From assembly GCA_037178855.1 (NCBI GenBank), contig JASJZC010000005.1, forward strand, positions 496,001 to 560,000: a DNA stretch of 64,000 nucleotides. The letters run 5' to 3'. The notes below the pieces were generated by a model. That model was not told where the DNA came from and made no database searches. It worked only from the letters and a program-made list of their open reading frames with translations. Positions 46,368-61,300 of this stretch are shown here, piece by piece. The first letter of the stretch is position 1. Every line of letters begins with the position of its first letter. The translations under genes were made by a program, and so were the position numbers. The DNA is from Oscheius sp. JU75 (taxonomy: Eukaryota > Nematoda > Chromadorea > Rhabditida > Rhabditidae).

Positions 46368-49300
46368 GACGAAGCACCGCAGAATCCACAGCATTCGGCA
46401 CCGAACAGTGCAACAATTATGCTAAACGACGGAAGGGGAGCTACGGAATCACTGACAGCTCCGACAGCCACGACGACTGTGCCTACAACAACAGAAGGGC
46501 TACTTTTGATGGCGTTGCAGGTGGGAAAAGCTTGATTTTTGAAAGAAGAAGAATGGAACAGTACTTTTTCTTGTGAAAAAATCTATTCTATGGAGACAGT
46601 GAAACATGAAAAGTTTCAAACATTCTTCTCTGTTTCTCTGTCTCTTTGTCTCTTAGACTCTGTTACGCAACTTGTTCCGATCTCGATGTTCGGACGTTAC
46701 AAAATTACCTTCTACTTCTTCCTATGTTCCACAGCTCCTACATAGCGTACAGTTTCGTAGCCTTCAAAGTTTCCATGTAGAAGCTTTGGGAACAAGAATT
46801 TTAATGCTTTATCTTTCCTTCGTAAGCCTCTTGATAAACCTACTCTGCATGTTGATTCTCTATATGCCTACGGTTCACACAAATTTGATTGTTGATCTAC
46901 ATACTTTTCAAAATGTAGTATGGCATCGCTGTCTCTTATACTAGATGTGAAGCTTGATTGTTCCATCTTCCTCAGGTTTCACTAGAGACTTATTTGTCAG
47001 AATATGTCTAGGCGGAAAAATTGAACGGTTGCGAAAACTATATGGAGAGCCCTTCCTCCAAGATCAGTCACTTTTTTGACCCCTTCTAATCCCTTCCTGG
47101 GTCAAAGACTCTCACCTGTCCTTTCCTGTCTCTCGTCTCCTCAATCCCGTGCAAAATTCTGACTGTGGAAGCCTCTGTCTCTCCAATCGGATAAGCGTAC
47201 CCAGAGTGGAATTTGGATTAGTTTCTCATCCGGAACTTGACGAAGAACACATTTATATACCCTATACGTGAGATCTGCTGATGCGGATTAGCATTTTCTT
47301 GACCTGGAGGACTGTCTGCTACCATTTGGGGAAGGTCAGAGCGTTTTGTAGATTTTGGTGTGTGAAAAGAAGACTTTTCAGAAGATGAGCATGTTTCTGA
47401 AAAGAAAAGTCAAAGCAATAAAACCAAAAAAGTTGGGATTTCTACTTTAATTCATCTTTGTACATTTCTAAGGGGCTATGACTCTATACCTACATTTTGA
47501 AAAATTTCAAGAACTGACCGTGTATTGAAATGTTTTTTCGATGAGAAGGTAAAAGCTTGATTGGATAGCTAACCATGCTTGGAAATGCCTGTTGAATAAA
47601 ACATAATCATAGTTGATTGAAACATTCCGAAAAACTTAGTTTATCTATGAAAAGTATTTCAAATGGTTTTGTCTCTCTGCCTCACTGTCTCTCTGGCTTT
47701 CTGTTTATCTGTCCTCTGTCTCATTGTCTCTGTTTCTCTCTCTCGCCGTCTCGCCATCTATCTGTTTCTCCGTCTCTCTGTCACTGTGTCTTACTGCTCT
47801 CTATTTCTCTGTCTCTCTGTCCCCTAATCTATCCAAACTTTGTTGGTAAGCTCCCACCGTTGCCGTCGACGTTTGTGTGTGTGTGTTGGCTGCCATTTTA
47901 TATTATTTGTCCTGTCTCTCAGTCTCTGTCTCCTCCTCCAAAACACTGTCTCTCTCAGCCTCCTAGGCTCCCGCCCTAGTCCCAATATTTACATGTACTG
48001 CTCTAGTGCTTCAGCGGTCGACGGCAGCGGCGGGGCCGCCCTCTCTTTGTCCTTTTTCTGTCGCCCCTGGACTGTTTCGTCTCCCGACGAAATCCGACAA
48101 CAGGTGTTTGTGACCCATACTCAGCAGATGACCTTCCATTTTCCCTACCATCTCGTACCAGCCGGGAAGTGCAAGGCGGGCGCGAGCGCCCGCCACAAAA
48201 GACCTCCAAAAGAGGGGGGAAGATGACCCCCCGGAGAATTTTGTTTGTCAGCGCTAGGAGTGACGAAATCCTTCCCAGTTTTCTTGTTGGTCAATAGTTT
48301 TTTTTATTTCTCCCATAATCTGCAGGTGAACGTTGTTCTTTCTTCTAAACAGTATATACATCCATAGTGAAACATTGCAAGAATCTACTCAGAAGACAGT
48401 ACCGTGTTCATTTTCTCTTGGAAATTACTTATCGTCCATCTTGCTTATAATACTGTTTCTTACAATGAGCAGTGCTTATCCTCACAGTGAAACATTTGAA
48501 GTTTTGGAGATTTTTTGTTTCAAATCTCGGTGAAAGCTGCTAGAAAAGGTGGAGAAAAGCTGCCAATTATAATGTTGCCAGTATTCCACTGTGAGTTTTT
48601 TTGTTTTAATTTATTTTAAAAATTTTGTTAATGTACGTGTTTTGTTTCTTTATTTGTGATCCGAAGCACCTTCCTACTTTCCGCCAACATGAACTTTCCG
48701 AGAGAAATATTTGAAATTGCTTGTGTTTCATCGAGCTGCTATACGCTCTCTCAGCAATGCTTCCACTTTCGTTTAACTATATTTTAAAATTTGCTCGGAA
48801 GGCTCAAAAATTTCGTTTTCCCTTCATGTAATTTTTCAAGGAGACAATTTTCAGATTAGAATCCGCTTGATGAATTCTTTTTTAATGTTTTAAGCTTTAC
48901 TAATAAGGCGAAACAGTTTTTGGAAGCTAGTGTTTGTGGGCTGTGTTCAGTAAGATCGAATATGACAGTGACGGAAACACCCTCTCAGACGACTATCCAG
49001 ACTACCTGCCCCCTGCCCTCTCGCCCAAATGCACTATAAACAAACGCGCGCCTCAGCGTGGTGGCCCTCCCGCCATCTCTCCACCCCGATGTTGTGTGTA
49101 TATGTGTGTGCACAACTTGCTTGTCTCTCTCTCTCCCTGTCTCTATGTCTCGTGTCCTACCCAGAGATATTGATCCAGACAGAAGGTTCCGGGTTCTGTC
49201 TCCCAGTACCCTTCATGAACTATCTCGTTCCAGAGAACAGTCTGGTCGAGATGAGAGATTGCACTTTGGAGTAAGCTTTGGCGAATACAGGGACAGAGAC

Positions 49301-52300
49301 TTTGTGTGCCATTGGCTACAGTATCCTAATAGGTTTCAAAGACTATAGCCACTTTGTATCCAAAGTAGTCTTATTGAACTTACATTTTTCGTTGGATTCG
49401 AAAGTAGTAACAAACTACAGAAACCTAGTACTAATTTCAACAACACTTTATAGCCAAGACTCTATCAAGCTTCAATATTTCCTCCCTCCTTTGAAGTGAA
49501 TTTTTTCCCAGCCATACTGTCTTTGACCAAATGTCTGTGAAACATTTTATATTTCACCGTTTCAAGGCGGCGATTTTATATAAACTTGGTCACTTTTGGT
49601 CTCTCTCAAGTACAGGAAAAGTTTGTGTTTTAAGAAAGGGTATATATGGATTGAATAGCAAGTTCTTCGAAAATTTTAATGTTAATGTTTTAATGCTTTC
49701 AGTTATAGCCTCGAGGTGCAGTACTTTTTGCTACACGGATAATGAAGAAAAAAAGGAACATAACTTTTTTATGTAGCTTAGAGTCAGGACATAAATACCA
49801 TACCATAGAGGTTTTCATGCCATTCTGTGGATTGCCAAGTTTGCATAAGTGGATAAGATCGTGAAACCAAAAAAGTCGTCTCTTCATTTTACTTTCCACT
49901 TCGAATCAAGTTTCTGAACTTACATAATAGGGTTAAAACATATTAACAGTTTTTCAAATCTTTAAGCAAACATTTTTCAAAAGTTTCGGATAGTCTCGAG
50001 GACATAGGATATTTGTTCGCGAGCTTCTGGAGTTTGTAAAGTATAACCTACCTAAATACGCCACGGTTCCTCTCAGGATAGAAAAGTTCCTGGAAGTTTT
50101 GTTTCATCGGAATCACATAAAGTCGGATTCGTATTGTTTTAGTGATTTTGCCTGTCCTCTCCCCAAAACTATCCACCTGAAAATGTTCCTATTTAGAGAA
50201 GAAGCAATGACAGCGATGAGCTCATCGAGTGTCTAGAAATTCTGACCCAGGAGCTTGAAACATACTTCTTCCAGTTCGAAAACTTAGTTTTTGCTCCAAA
50301 AGGTACCGCAAATCTCTTTTTCTGATCAAATCCCTCCAAATACCATATTCTGACTACTCATTTTTACAGTTTCCTATTATGTTTCACCTCATCTATATCT
50401 CGTTCCTTTCTCTCTACCCAATGTTCATTTCTTGCGATTTTTTCAATTCCAAGCCCATTTTTTGCTCCAAGGCGTGAATTTACAGTTTTATGATGTTCTA
50501 AAAAGTAGAATTTTTTCAGCTACACCGCAAATTCAAATAGTCTCGTTAAGAAGCCGAAATGAATATTGATTCCAGAGGTTACTGTATCCTGACTCTTGTT
50601 TTCACGCTTAAAAACTCGTTCAAAAACATTCGACACGTGTGCGTAAACTGTTCGAAAATACTACATAAAAATCGGCTTATTTACTTTTCTGGGGGTTACC
50701 GTAGTTGTTTGGCAAACAATAGCAGAGGCTACAGGCTCAGTAATGATATCATTCGAGACATGTGTCTCTCTATGTCTCTCCACAGTTGCGCTCTCGGGGG
50801 AAGGGGCCTAACAACAACAAGTTTCTCTAGACTTGGGGGTATATAAATTTAGCTAGAAGACACGGTATACTACTGTAGTTGTTTAGAGTTTTGTACCGTG
50901 AATCGATAAGTTGGAATCTCCCACCTCTTACCGGTAGGTTGAAACACACAAAATGCAAGGTACCTAAAATAAGCAATTGTGTATCCGCGATTTTCAGGCA
51001 CAAGGGAGCATTTTCCGGCTTTGCGATGTTCTTCAAACTTGTGGCCTTCGAGTTTACCTACATGTTTGCAAAACAGCCAAAAGTCGAGAAATGTTGTCTT
51101 GTGCCCGAAATCGCGATTACGCAATTGCGTATTAAGGTACCACGAATACTGACGCATGCGCCTCTATTCGAATATTTAGGTACATACAGTATTGGCCGAA
51201 ACAACATGATTTTTTTATCTTTTTTTATAGGGAGAATTGAAAAAAGCTAGTTTTAGAAACGTACAAAAATCTTGCATGGCCCTTATAAAAATCGCGTAAT
51301 ACTGAGGTTTAACTATTTGTATCTCATAGATCGACTGACATACATTTTTTGGATTTTATGGTGGTAAAAAGTAATCTCCCATTGTTCAAGACGGCAGTTC
51401 CCGACTCTTTTTGATTCAATGAAGCCAAAGGTGCTTTTTGAATTATTCTTATCTAAGATGCTACTATTTATCGTTCCTAAAATTCATTTTTCAAACGATG
51501 GTTCTGATTCTTTTATTCCCGGAACAGAATCTTTTAACGCTGATTGGCTTGACAAAACCAAGCAAAAAGCATATACTTCTAGTTCACGGTATATTTTGAT
51601 TAGTCCTTTTTTTCCGAAAAGTCCTCTAGGCTTACCACTATAAAAAGAAATCTGTTAATCAACGATATGATATAATCATCGCTCCCCTAACTTTCCCAGA
51701 ACTTACAAATACAATAAAACCAAAAAGCAACTTTGCCAAAATCATCGGTTTCTATTGTTTTTGAGGGTCATCATGGGATGTTGTAGTACTGAAAAAGTGC
51801 TGTTTGTCTATATAATCAACTGCAAGTTGTCCTTTTTTTCTGAACTTATAAAATCGATGAAAATTCCCTGAAACCAGAGACAAAGTTTCCCATAATCTGC
51901 TACTTTTTTGAAGGGTCACCTGGAGATGTGATTCTATTTGAAAATCTGTCTTCTCTTCACGAGACACTCAACAATCGCTACTTCCGAAGTTTCCCCAAAC
52001 TTAAAGACTTACTAAAATCAAAATCTCAGATTTCCAAGCAATAATCTTTGAAGAGTGCTGTCTGCTCCCTCCCCCTCCCCCCGCCCAGTCGATAAAACCT
52101 GAAACAGATGGTCTGATAGGCTGTGTGTGTGTTGACTGAAAAGTTCAGTTTTGGATGGGGTCCTGTTCGATAAGAGACACAGAGAGGACAAGAATGACAC
52201 TTTCATGTGACTTTTTGCCCACCGACTCCAGACAGCCCTTTTTCCTTCCTTACTGTCAGGCTAATCGTTTTTTGTCGGTTTCTTTTCTATCTTACAAAGT

Positions 52301-55300
52301 CAATTTTTTCTGTCCTGTAGCAAATGCGAATCCGACCGCAGAGCGCGGATTAGTCAAGTTCCGAGACTAGAAACAAGTTGAAACATAAAAGTTGAAAGTT
52401 TTCATTTGGTTCTAGCCTATACTCAAATGTTCAAGTTTTCGAAACGTTATTAGTTTTGCTGTTTCAGCTATGCAAAACTGAAAGAAATGATTTGAGACGC
52501 CACTTTTGATTCTGTTGACTATTTGAATTTTCGTCATCGACTATTAGAATAGTAAGGTTTCGCCATTTCGCAGGTTTCGAAAATTCTGATTGCGAAGTGA
52601 AAGTGTACTGATTTTAAGCAAAAGAGAACAAGTGGCTACGAAATCATATCACCTAGTGTTTTTACTAAACTGTTTCTCATTCAAATCTTTGACAGTGAAA
52701 GCTGCGAGGAACACTGCGAGGAAGATTGAGATGCCATGAGCCAAACTATCAAAACACATTGAAGCAAAAAAAAAATAGTTGAACATTCGCTGTGATTATG
52801 AGTACAAGTTCAGAATTACACTGCCTTTTGAAATATCCGTATTTGGTGCAATTCTCTGAGCTAGTCTTCTCCATAAATTACATTTTCATACCTCGAATGA
52901 GTTCTGTGAAGTATCCTAAGCTTAGCAAAAGAAAATTAGTGCTAACAGTCGTTTTTAGTATCTACAACATTTTCCGAAAGGCAGCGGTCCTTTATCCAAG
53001 TACCGGAACACAAAACTTCAGTGACAGTGAGAGAGAGAGAGGGACAGAGAGACTGAGATTTCAAACGTTTCTTCCCCTCCCCCAAATTGGCTCTTTGAAA
53101 TTGTTCCCTATGTTCTCTGAAAAATTACGCTGTGAGGGCTCGAGTAGTCCAATTAGAATATTTCATGTGTACTGACTCACACCAGGCTGTATCAAAATAT
53201 GTACTTTTCCTCGTCTCTCTTCCTGCCTTGACAACACCTGGCTGATTACCTCCTCTCCTCCTTTCCCCCTCAGACAATTCAATTCATTGGCCGTTCGCTC
53301 CGCCTCTCTCTCTCTCTCTCTCGGCGCTCCCGTCTCGTCTCTTTGAAACATTTAAGGAAGAATTTTGCAGGAACGTCTGAACAATCCACGACCAGCCACG
53401 ACGGCTCCGACACAATCGATGAACCTGAACCTCAACGGCGGCGATGCTAGCAGAATATGGCAATCCCTCCTGCTCGGTCTGCCCCTGATGCCACAGATGC
53501 CAAATGCACTCGATTTGAACTATTTACAGCAGGTTCGTTCAGTTTTTTATGAGCGTTTTGGTAGTTTCGAACCCGTACCGTCTTCGTATTCCCCTTTTTG
53601 AACAATATGAGTACTATTATCCCTGTACCGTGAGTGTTTCGTTGGTACTTTCCAGCTTTTCTGAATTTTTGATACTTTTCAGCCCATACCATCTATTTTG
53701 TGCGATTTCTCTTAGATGTGGGCACTCTTGTACTCCTATACTCTAGGGTTTTCCCATGTCAGACAAGCCCTTGGAACATATTTAGGTACTTTCGAACCCT
53801 TACCGTCTAGGTTTCACATGGTTGACAGTACTTTGGGTCAAATTCGGGTACGTCTGAATCCATACCATCTAGGATTTCCCATGTCTTACTAGGGAAGGGT
53901 TTTAGTTGCCCGCGGGATATCGAAACGAGGTAGGTGTCATTCGAAAGGGCATCGAAAATGATGGTGTTTCCCAAATTTTCAGCTGCGGAATGGATGTCTG
54001 CTGTCCTCTGGAGCTTTTCCCGTTCCCAGATTTTGAACTGAATTTGTGCTCTTAGACTTGGATATCCAGTGCTTCTTTCAGCGCAAGTGACCAAGTGGTG
54101 CAGTGCCTAAGCGCTCCGCTGGAAAACTTTTGGTTTTTGGTTCGAACCCTCTCTTCGGAAAACATTTTTATTTACTCATTTCAAGAGTATTTAGCTTCTA
54201 TCATTTAGCAGTAAAAAAAAAAGCAATGATAGAAGCTAAATACTCTTAGCAGTAAAAAAAAAAAGCAATGATAGAAGCTAAATACTCTTAGCAGTAAAAA
54301 AAAAAAGCAATGATAGAAGCTAAATACTCTTGAAATGAGTAAATAAAAATGTTTTCCGAAGAGAGGGTTCGAACCAAAAACCAAAAGTTTTCCAGCGGAG
54401 CGCTTAGGCACTGCACCACTTGGTCACTTGCGCTGAAAGAAGCACTGGATATCCAAGTCTAAGAGCACAAATTCAGTTCAAAATCTGGGAACGGGAAAAG
54501 CTCCAGAGGACAGCAGACATCCATTCCGCAGCTGAAAATTTGGGAAACACCATCATTTTCGATGCCCTTTCGAATGACACCTACCTCGTTTCGATATCCC
54601 GCGGGCAACTAAAACCCTTCCCTAGTTAGTCACATGGGTAGGTATAGTATTTTTGAAACTGTACCGTCGAGACAGTTTTTGCCAGACAGTTTTTGCAACG
54701 AGCTTGGGTATTTGCACCCGTACCATTTAGATTTTTACATGTCTCATAATCACTTTGGCAGATTTAGTATTTTCGAACCAGTACCATCTACACCAGAATC
54801 AGACGCATGGCATTTTTCTGGTTATATGTCTATTTTGAAATTAGAAAAAGTCGTAGCTTCTAGCTTTTCCCAAGGTTTCAAGTACTCTCAAATTATGCCA
54901 AAGTAAATAAATTTTATTTCAGCTACAAGGAAACGTGACGCATCCACTCTGGACCCACAACCTGTGCGCATGGCCCGACTGCAACCAGCATTGTGAAACA
55001 TTAGCAGTTTTTCTCCAGCATCTATCACAAGCTCATACTTCGGATGAGAGGTTGGTCTTTTTTTCCGTAAACAGAGCCCAGGCACGGAATCTTTTTTGGT
55101 AACAATTAGTCAGGCGATGGAACAAGAACCGTGGCCTCCTGCGATTTGAATTCCCGCCTGTCTCTGGTCTCCACTTCAGTTCTACCAAAAACCTCGTTTT
55201 TTTTCACTTCTGGTATAAGCTCAGAACTGACCTGAGAGTATTTAACATGGTGGCATACTTTTCAAATACAGTCAACTCTCGATATAGTAGACACGCGTTT

Positions 55301-58300
55301 TGCACGAAAAAAGTCTACTATTTGGTGAAGTACTAAACCGAGAGGGAAAATCAACTGTACTCTACTATTGGAGCAAAATTTTTGTCTACTATATGGTGAA
55401 TTCTACTATATCGGGTGTCTACTATATCGAGAGTTGACTGTAGTATCCTCGAAAGTTTTTCTTTCCTTCACCACAGTTCACACCACCTTCAGTTTTTCAC
55501 ATACAGAGTAGTTTCCATGATCTCCGTTGAATTTTGACTCACTAGCGTTCTAATTATTCTCATTGACGGCTAGAAATTCAAGAAAAAGTGCACCTGTCTC
55601 GCTGGCGCTCTGTCTGATCCCGCCCCAATTGTTTTCTTCCTTCCGCGTCGCGTCAACAGACTCGGTCGAGAATATAATCCGACGACTCATAGTCGTCAGT
55701 TTTTTCCTTTCAGATTATGAGAAAGGGCGTCCTCGTGACGGGAGACTACTAATTGAGGAGGGGACGAGAGGCGACTTTGATGTTTATAAACGAGGCTGTT
55801 TGGGAGCGATAAACAAGGCAATAGGGAAGGGAAAGAAGGGAGATGGGGACAGAGAGAGAGAGAGAGACAGACAGAGTGACAGTTCAGGCCCAATTAGTCA
55901 CCACTCAGTTTTGCTCTTCCTTCCTGTGTGAAAAGAGTTTTAATTAGCACCAGAGCTCTGTCTGGACTTGTCACAACTCGACGTCAATCAATGTTAATTA
56001 GGCGCATATACATTTTTTCTTTTACGTCGTCTAGACGACGTGGGGACGATTGAAAAGAAGAGGGACAGGAATAGGTTTTCTGTCGAGGAAAAAAAGGAGG
56101 GTCGAGAGACTCTACAGACCGACTATTTCTCAAAAACCTACAGTACACCTTCATTTCAGGACCCAAGGCGACATGAAGAAGCAGGTCGAACTGGTCGACA
56201 CTCTTGAGCATCGTCTTTCCAAAGAGCGCACCAAACTCCAGGCGATGATGCAACACCTCCAAATGAAACATTCCCCGGACACTACGACACCCACAGTGGG
56301 CAAAGTAGGACCCCCTTCCTCGACGGAAAAATCTAGAAAGTGCAGTTTTTTCAGGTCGAGCCAGCGTCTCCAATGCGCTCCCCGAAGCAGGAATTGGTGT
56401 CGCCACAACAGAGTCAGGCTATACAACAGATCGTGGCTCCAGTCCAAGTGACACTACCAGTGGCGGTCACGACAGCACAACAGCTTACGGTTGGTTCAGA
56501 TTTTTGAGTTTCTGAACAGGAGCAAAGAAAGTTAAAATCTTGTGCTTCACACAGGACACATAGTCAGGAAAAGTTGGTGCGTTAGGTTAGGGATTTGTTG
56601 AACAATTATTGGAAGAGGAAAATTAAGTGTTTCATGTTGGATAGATAGTTTAAAGCTCTTGAAAGAGTTCGTTCACTTATCAATTGATGAAGGAGTAGTT
56701 AGTCAGTTTCGGAGATATTTATCTCTGTAAGTTTCTTCTTTCAACTTTTGAAAAAGGAAAATTTCGTGTTTCACAGCAGGTACATAGTCTGAAGTTTAGG
56801 CTTAAGCCTTCTTGAACTGTTGAAAAAACTTCAATTCATAGAAATTTTCGGCGTTAGTGAGGGAAACGTTTTTTCTCTGTTTCTCATTAGGTAGATATCT
56901 GGAGATTTCTGAAGGATACAGTAACCGCTCGAGATATCTTGTACATTCTTGTAAACGGAAAGTTTTTCACACTGCCTAGGTCGATCGAAAGGGACACTGA
57001 CATTGCGGGTAGATGGCCAGACACGTTTTCAAATCGAGTCCTGCCACGAACTTTAACGGATAAGCTTGTTTAGCATTTTTCTATGCTTCAAGTTCATTTT
57101 CTCTTTTTTTCTAAGTGCGTTTACTTGACTCAGCGTAAAAAATTACATCTATAAAGCATAGTTCGACGCAAAAAATAACGAAATAAATGAAAGAAACGGA
57201 TGAAACGCAGTTGCTGCTCTCTATGCATCAATTCGTCTCAAACTAGTACAATTTTTGATTAATCGATTAAACCTATCTAGAACCCATAAAATTGCGTTTT
57301 AAAGCCTCAAAAATGCAAAAAGAAACTCGAGAATAGGAAATTCGCATTTGCCGTTAAAAAAAATTCAGTTTGGAGGAGTTTCGCCACAGACAAACGAAAG
57401 ACGTTTCACTTGTCCCGTATAAGGATCACAATTTTTGAATTTCACTGTTTTCAGACGGAACCTGAGTTTAAGTTGATTTCCTTTACATCCATTCCTCCCG
57501 GGAACCAGTCAATACCCGACCTTTCCATGGTTCCTGAACTTTTATCTGTCTCACTGTCTCTCTGTCTCTCCCAGTCTCTCTCCGGCTTTGTGTATGGGTA
57601 GTCCTCAACTTGTACTTCCTTCTCTCCTACCCGCCGCGGCCTTCAGACTGACAAACAAGTTTACCTGGGGGTCGAATACTGAAAAGAAAACTACTGAATT
57701 TTCATGAAACATTGCATGTTTACGTGCTTATTTTGGCGAGGGAGGCTTATTGACCCTGTGAGTCAGTGTCTCCCGATGTGTTGATGTCATTCGGGAAGCC
57801 CTATAGTTCTGTTTACGACATAGTGGGGGAGAGACAGAAGGAAATTGGAACAAGATTTTTATAAAACTTTTTGGTTTCAAGATGAATATAAGTGGCTAGG
57901 AGAAACTGAGTCCTTTCAAATTAATCGCTATTGGATCCAACTTCTACCCTCTTCCAATTTTACCGTCTTACGATGTTCTGCAAAGTTATAGATATTGATC
58001 TCCGCTACAACTTTGTAGAACATGGAACAGTATGAAAATTGCGTTTTGGGACCGGAAATAAAAGAAGAATACGAACATGGTATTCGCGAATATGATGTTT
58101 TCGTATTTCAAGACCATGCCAAGACCAGTGGATTGTAAAATTAGTGCTCCTGGCATGAAAATGATATATCAAGACGCAGCTATTGTAGCTATTGAACCAT
58201 CTAGGTATACGATAGTTGTGTAACCTCTTATTTTTCCCGCCAGTTTTATTGCCCTTCCTGCCTCTCACAAAATACACGCTCCAGACAACAAGGTTGCACT

Positions 58301-61300
58301 TTCCCAGTGTTAGGGGAGCTCAATGCGATCACAGGCACTCGCTCTCTCTCCTCACACACACATGACAAAATGGCGATGACTCTCCACCTTTCTTGAACCA
58401 ACAGAGAGCCTGAAGATTACTGCGATAGTCAAAAAATAGATTTACTGAAGCAAAATTCTAACGTGATTCAGACATAGATAGTATCTTTGAAAAAAAAAAT
58501 TCTCTATTCCCATGGTGCCCGATCTGCAAAAACAGCCTTCAGTTCCTCCTCTCCAATCCAACTGTTTATTGTTTACGCGTTTAGCGAAAATAGCGGGGGA
58601 CAGATAGTGCAACGCGTGACGTGGTCGTCAATAAACACAGACACTCCCGTAAACAGTTTCGAAGGGACCAGACACAGTTTTATATCGAAGAGGGGATCTC
58701 TGGTGGAAGACAGAGAAGCAGATAAACAGAGAGAGAAGCGCTTTATTCAGTTTCCTGATAGAGACAAGCATCTGACACTGATTATTTTTATGACCATTTC
58801 TCACTCATCCGAATACCATTTTCCGGCTCCCGCTCCCGAGGACCCACATTTCAAAATGACATTGAAGATTCCTGTAGTTGGATCAGGTTGTTGCCCTTCG
58901 AGCTTGGGGATAATTGAATCGCATGTAAGAGTGGTTGATACAGGCCAAGTTGAGATTTTCACAGCCGTAGGCATCAGTTGTCCACCTGAAAATAGTTTCT
59001 GTCTCTACCTGTAACTTGGGTCTTCCCTAACCAGTTCCGGACCGGTGCATTTGGCCAGTTCAATACTCAGACTGCTCCTGGGACAGCAGCTGGGGTAGAC
59101 CGGGCCCGCCTGGATTGTTGGGACTAAAAGCGTTAACGGGGTCACTGTCTCTGTCGTTGTCCCTCTTCCACAGGGATTGTCGCTCTTTCTGTCGTTTTCT
59201 TCTCAACATTAGTAGGGAGAGGTGGTACAGTGATAGCTGGTGGTGCCGTAGTTGGGATCTGGACTTCTCCGCACCTGTACACTCCTGTCAGAAATAGGGA
59301 AAGGAAGAGCAATACTAGCATAGTAACAGAAGAAAAACTTTGCTTCACCTCATATTTATATTAATTCAATCATCATTTTACGGTGATGGGAGCTTGTAGC
59401 GGAGACTAACTAATAGGCCCAATATGAATTGGGAACGAAAATTTTGCTAGCATCAGGGACAGACAGAGAGAGACGGTTCTTTTCAAGTTCAGTTTCTAAT
59501 CCACTCAATTTCCAGATCTCCACCTCAGCTCCAATGACCATTGGAGAGAGTAGCTCAAATGCTGGCAGTGTACAAGGCAATGCCAGTCCACCTTCCGAAG
59601 GTGGCAAAAATTTTGCACCCAGAAGGAGTCGAATCTCGGACAAGACTGTCTTGCCAATCTCTGCCGATATTCAAAGAAATAGGGAATTCTATAGGACCAA
59701 TGATGTTCGTCCACCCTACACGTACGCCAGTCTCATTCGACAGGTAAGCGGTTTTTATTTGAAATTTTTTATTTAGTGCATCGTACGAACTATCTAATAA
59801 ATACTTTTGCTTTGTGTTGGTAGAAGCGGTGAAACAAAAACTTTCGTAACTTTTCATAGGTATCGAGATGTTTCTGTATTTGTAATTAGCTGGATGGAAA
59901 TCTTGTGCCTTCGTTACGTTGTTCTTTTCGCCTAACTATTCACTAACTTTCAGGCCATAATGGAATCACCCGAGTGTCAGCTGACTCTCAACGAGATCTA
60001 CACCTGGTTCACGGACACCTTTGCCTATTTCCGACGAAATGCGGCCACTTGGAAGGTTAGTGATCAGGCCTAGAAAAACAGTGTGAAATGGGGATAAAAA
60101 GGTTGTTTGTTTGCAGAAAGTTGGAGAGTTTTGATTGGTTTGGATATAGGAAGCTGAGGGCCAGGGGCAGAAAGACAGTGACAGATACAGAGAGCCAGAC
60201 TAAGCGCCTATTTCCTTCTTGCTCCCTTATTTTTCTATAAGTCCCTTTCTTCCTGGTTCTACCGCTGTCTCTCAGCTGCCAACACTGAATGTCAACAAAC
60301 GAGAGAGAGGACGACAGTCTTGTGTTGGTCTCGTGTTGCTCAACAGATTTATGATCGGGTCGGGGGGACAAACAGACACGTGAGGGACTGAAACTGTCTC
60401 TCTGTGTGTTGACAACAGCTGGCAGCAAAGAGGAAAGAGAAGGGGGACTGTAACCCCCTATTGATTTGCCTCCTAATTGACCGAGACAATACGGGTGCAA
60501 TGTGGAAGATTCTTGTCTGGATCATATAAATCCTATTTTCTTTCAGAACGCAGTCCGACACAACCTGTCACTGCACAAGTGCTTCCAACGCGTCGAGCAG
60601 AATGTCAAGGGAGCCGTCTGGACAGTGGATGACAGCGAATTTTACCGCCGACGACCACAGCGGAGCGCGGCAACTAGAAGTCAACCGAATACTCCTATAC
60701 CAGAGGATATACGACCAAATGCTGTGAGTTTCTCATCAATGCAAGAAGAAGAGGAACAAGTTTCAAGAGTACTAATACTATCGGTGTAACACTTTGACGT
60801 TTGAATTTCGAGGCCCATTCTACAGGAAGCCTGAAATGTTCAGACAAATTAGAAAAAACTTGAAACAACGACAAATTCGTAGTCAAAAGCCTATTTTCAG
60901 CTCACCCTAACCCAACGTCTCCTCGACCACACGGCCGCGATGAGCATGATGGAAAGCTGCAGCAAGCAAGAGCCCGTGCATGAAGGACTCCAAATACCTG
61001 GAGGCCTTGAGGGTGTACTGTCCTTCCTCGGTATGTTCGAGTACCTAGCCCAGTGGTTAGACGTAGACATAGAGTAGTGATAGATAGCCTCTTCTATTAA
61101 GGGATTCCAGCCAGTCAAGGACACGACCCGAACAATCCGTTAGCGCTGTTGTCGGCGGCGGCAGCCGCCTCCGAACAATCGTCGGCAAGAGGAACGCCGC
61201 TGAGCTTGAGAGGAGAGCCCAAGATCGACGTGGAAAATGTGGGAGCTGGTCCGTACAGCGGACTAGGTGGGTAAGCGATAGATTTATTAGAAAAAAACTA

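Noticed and set aside
50870-51250. paired 95- and 123-codon frames on opposite strands
   Set aside because: They mirror each other because the sequence is a palindrome; no protein resemblance.
54206-54308. CRISPR-like array in the fold-back loop
   Set aside because: Only two to three units with A-runs in a eukaryotic intron; simple tandem repeat of a transposon loop.
58487-59014. 175-codon open frame in a FoxP intron
   Set aside because: No domain, starts in an A-run, and ends just before the verified FoxP exon at 59035; most likely chance.
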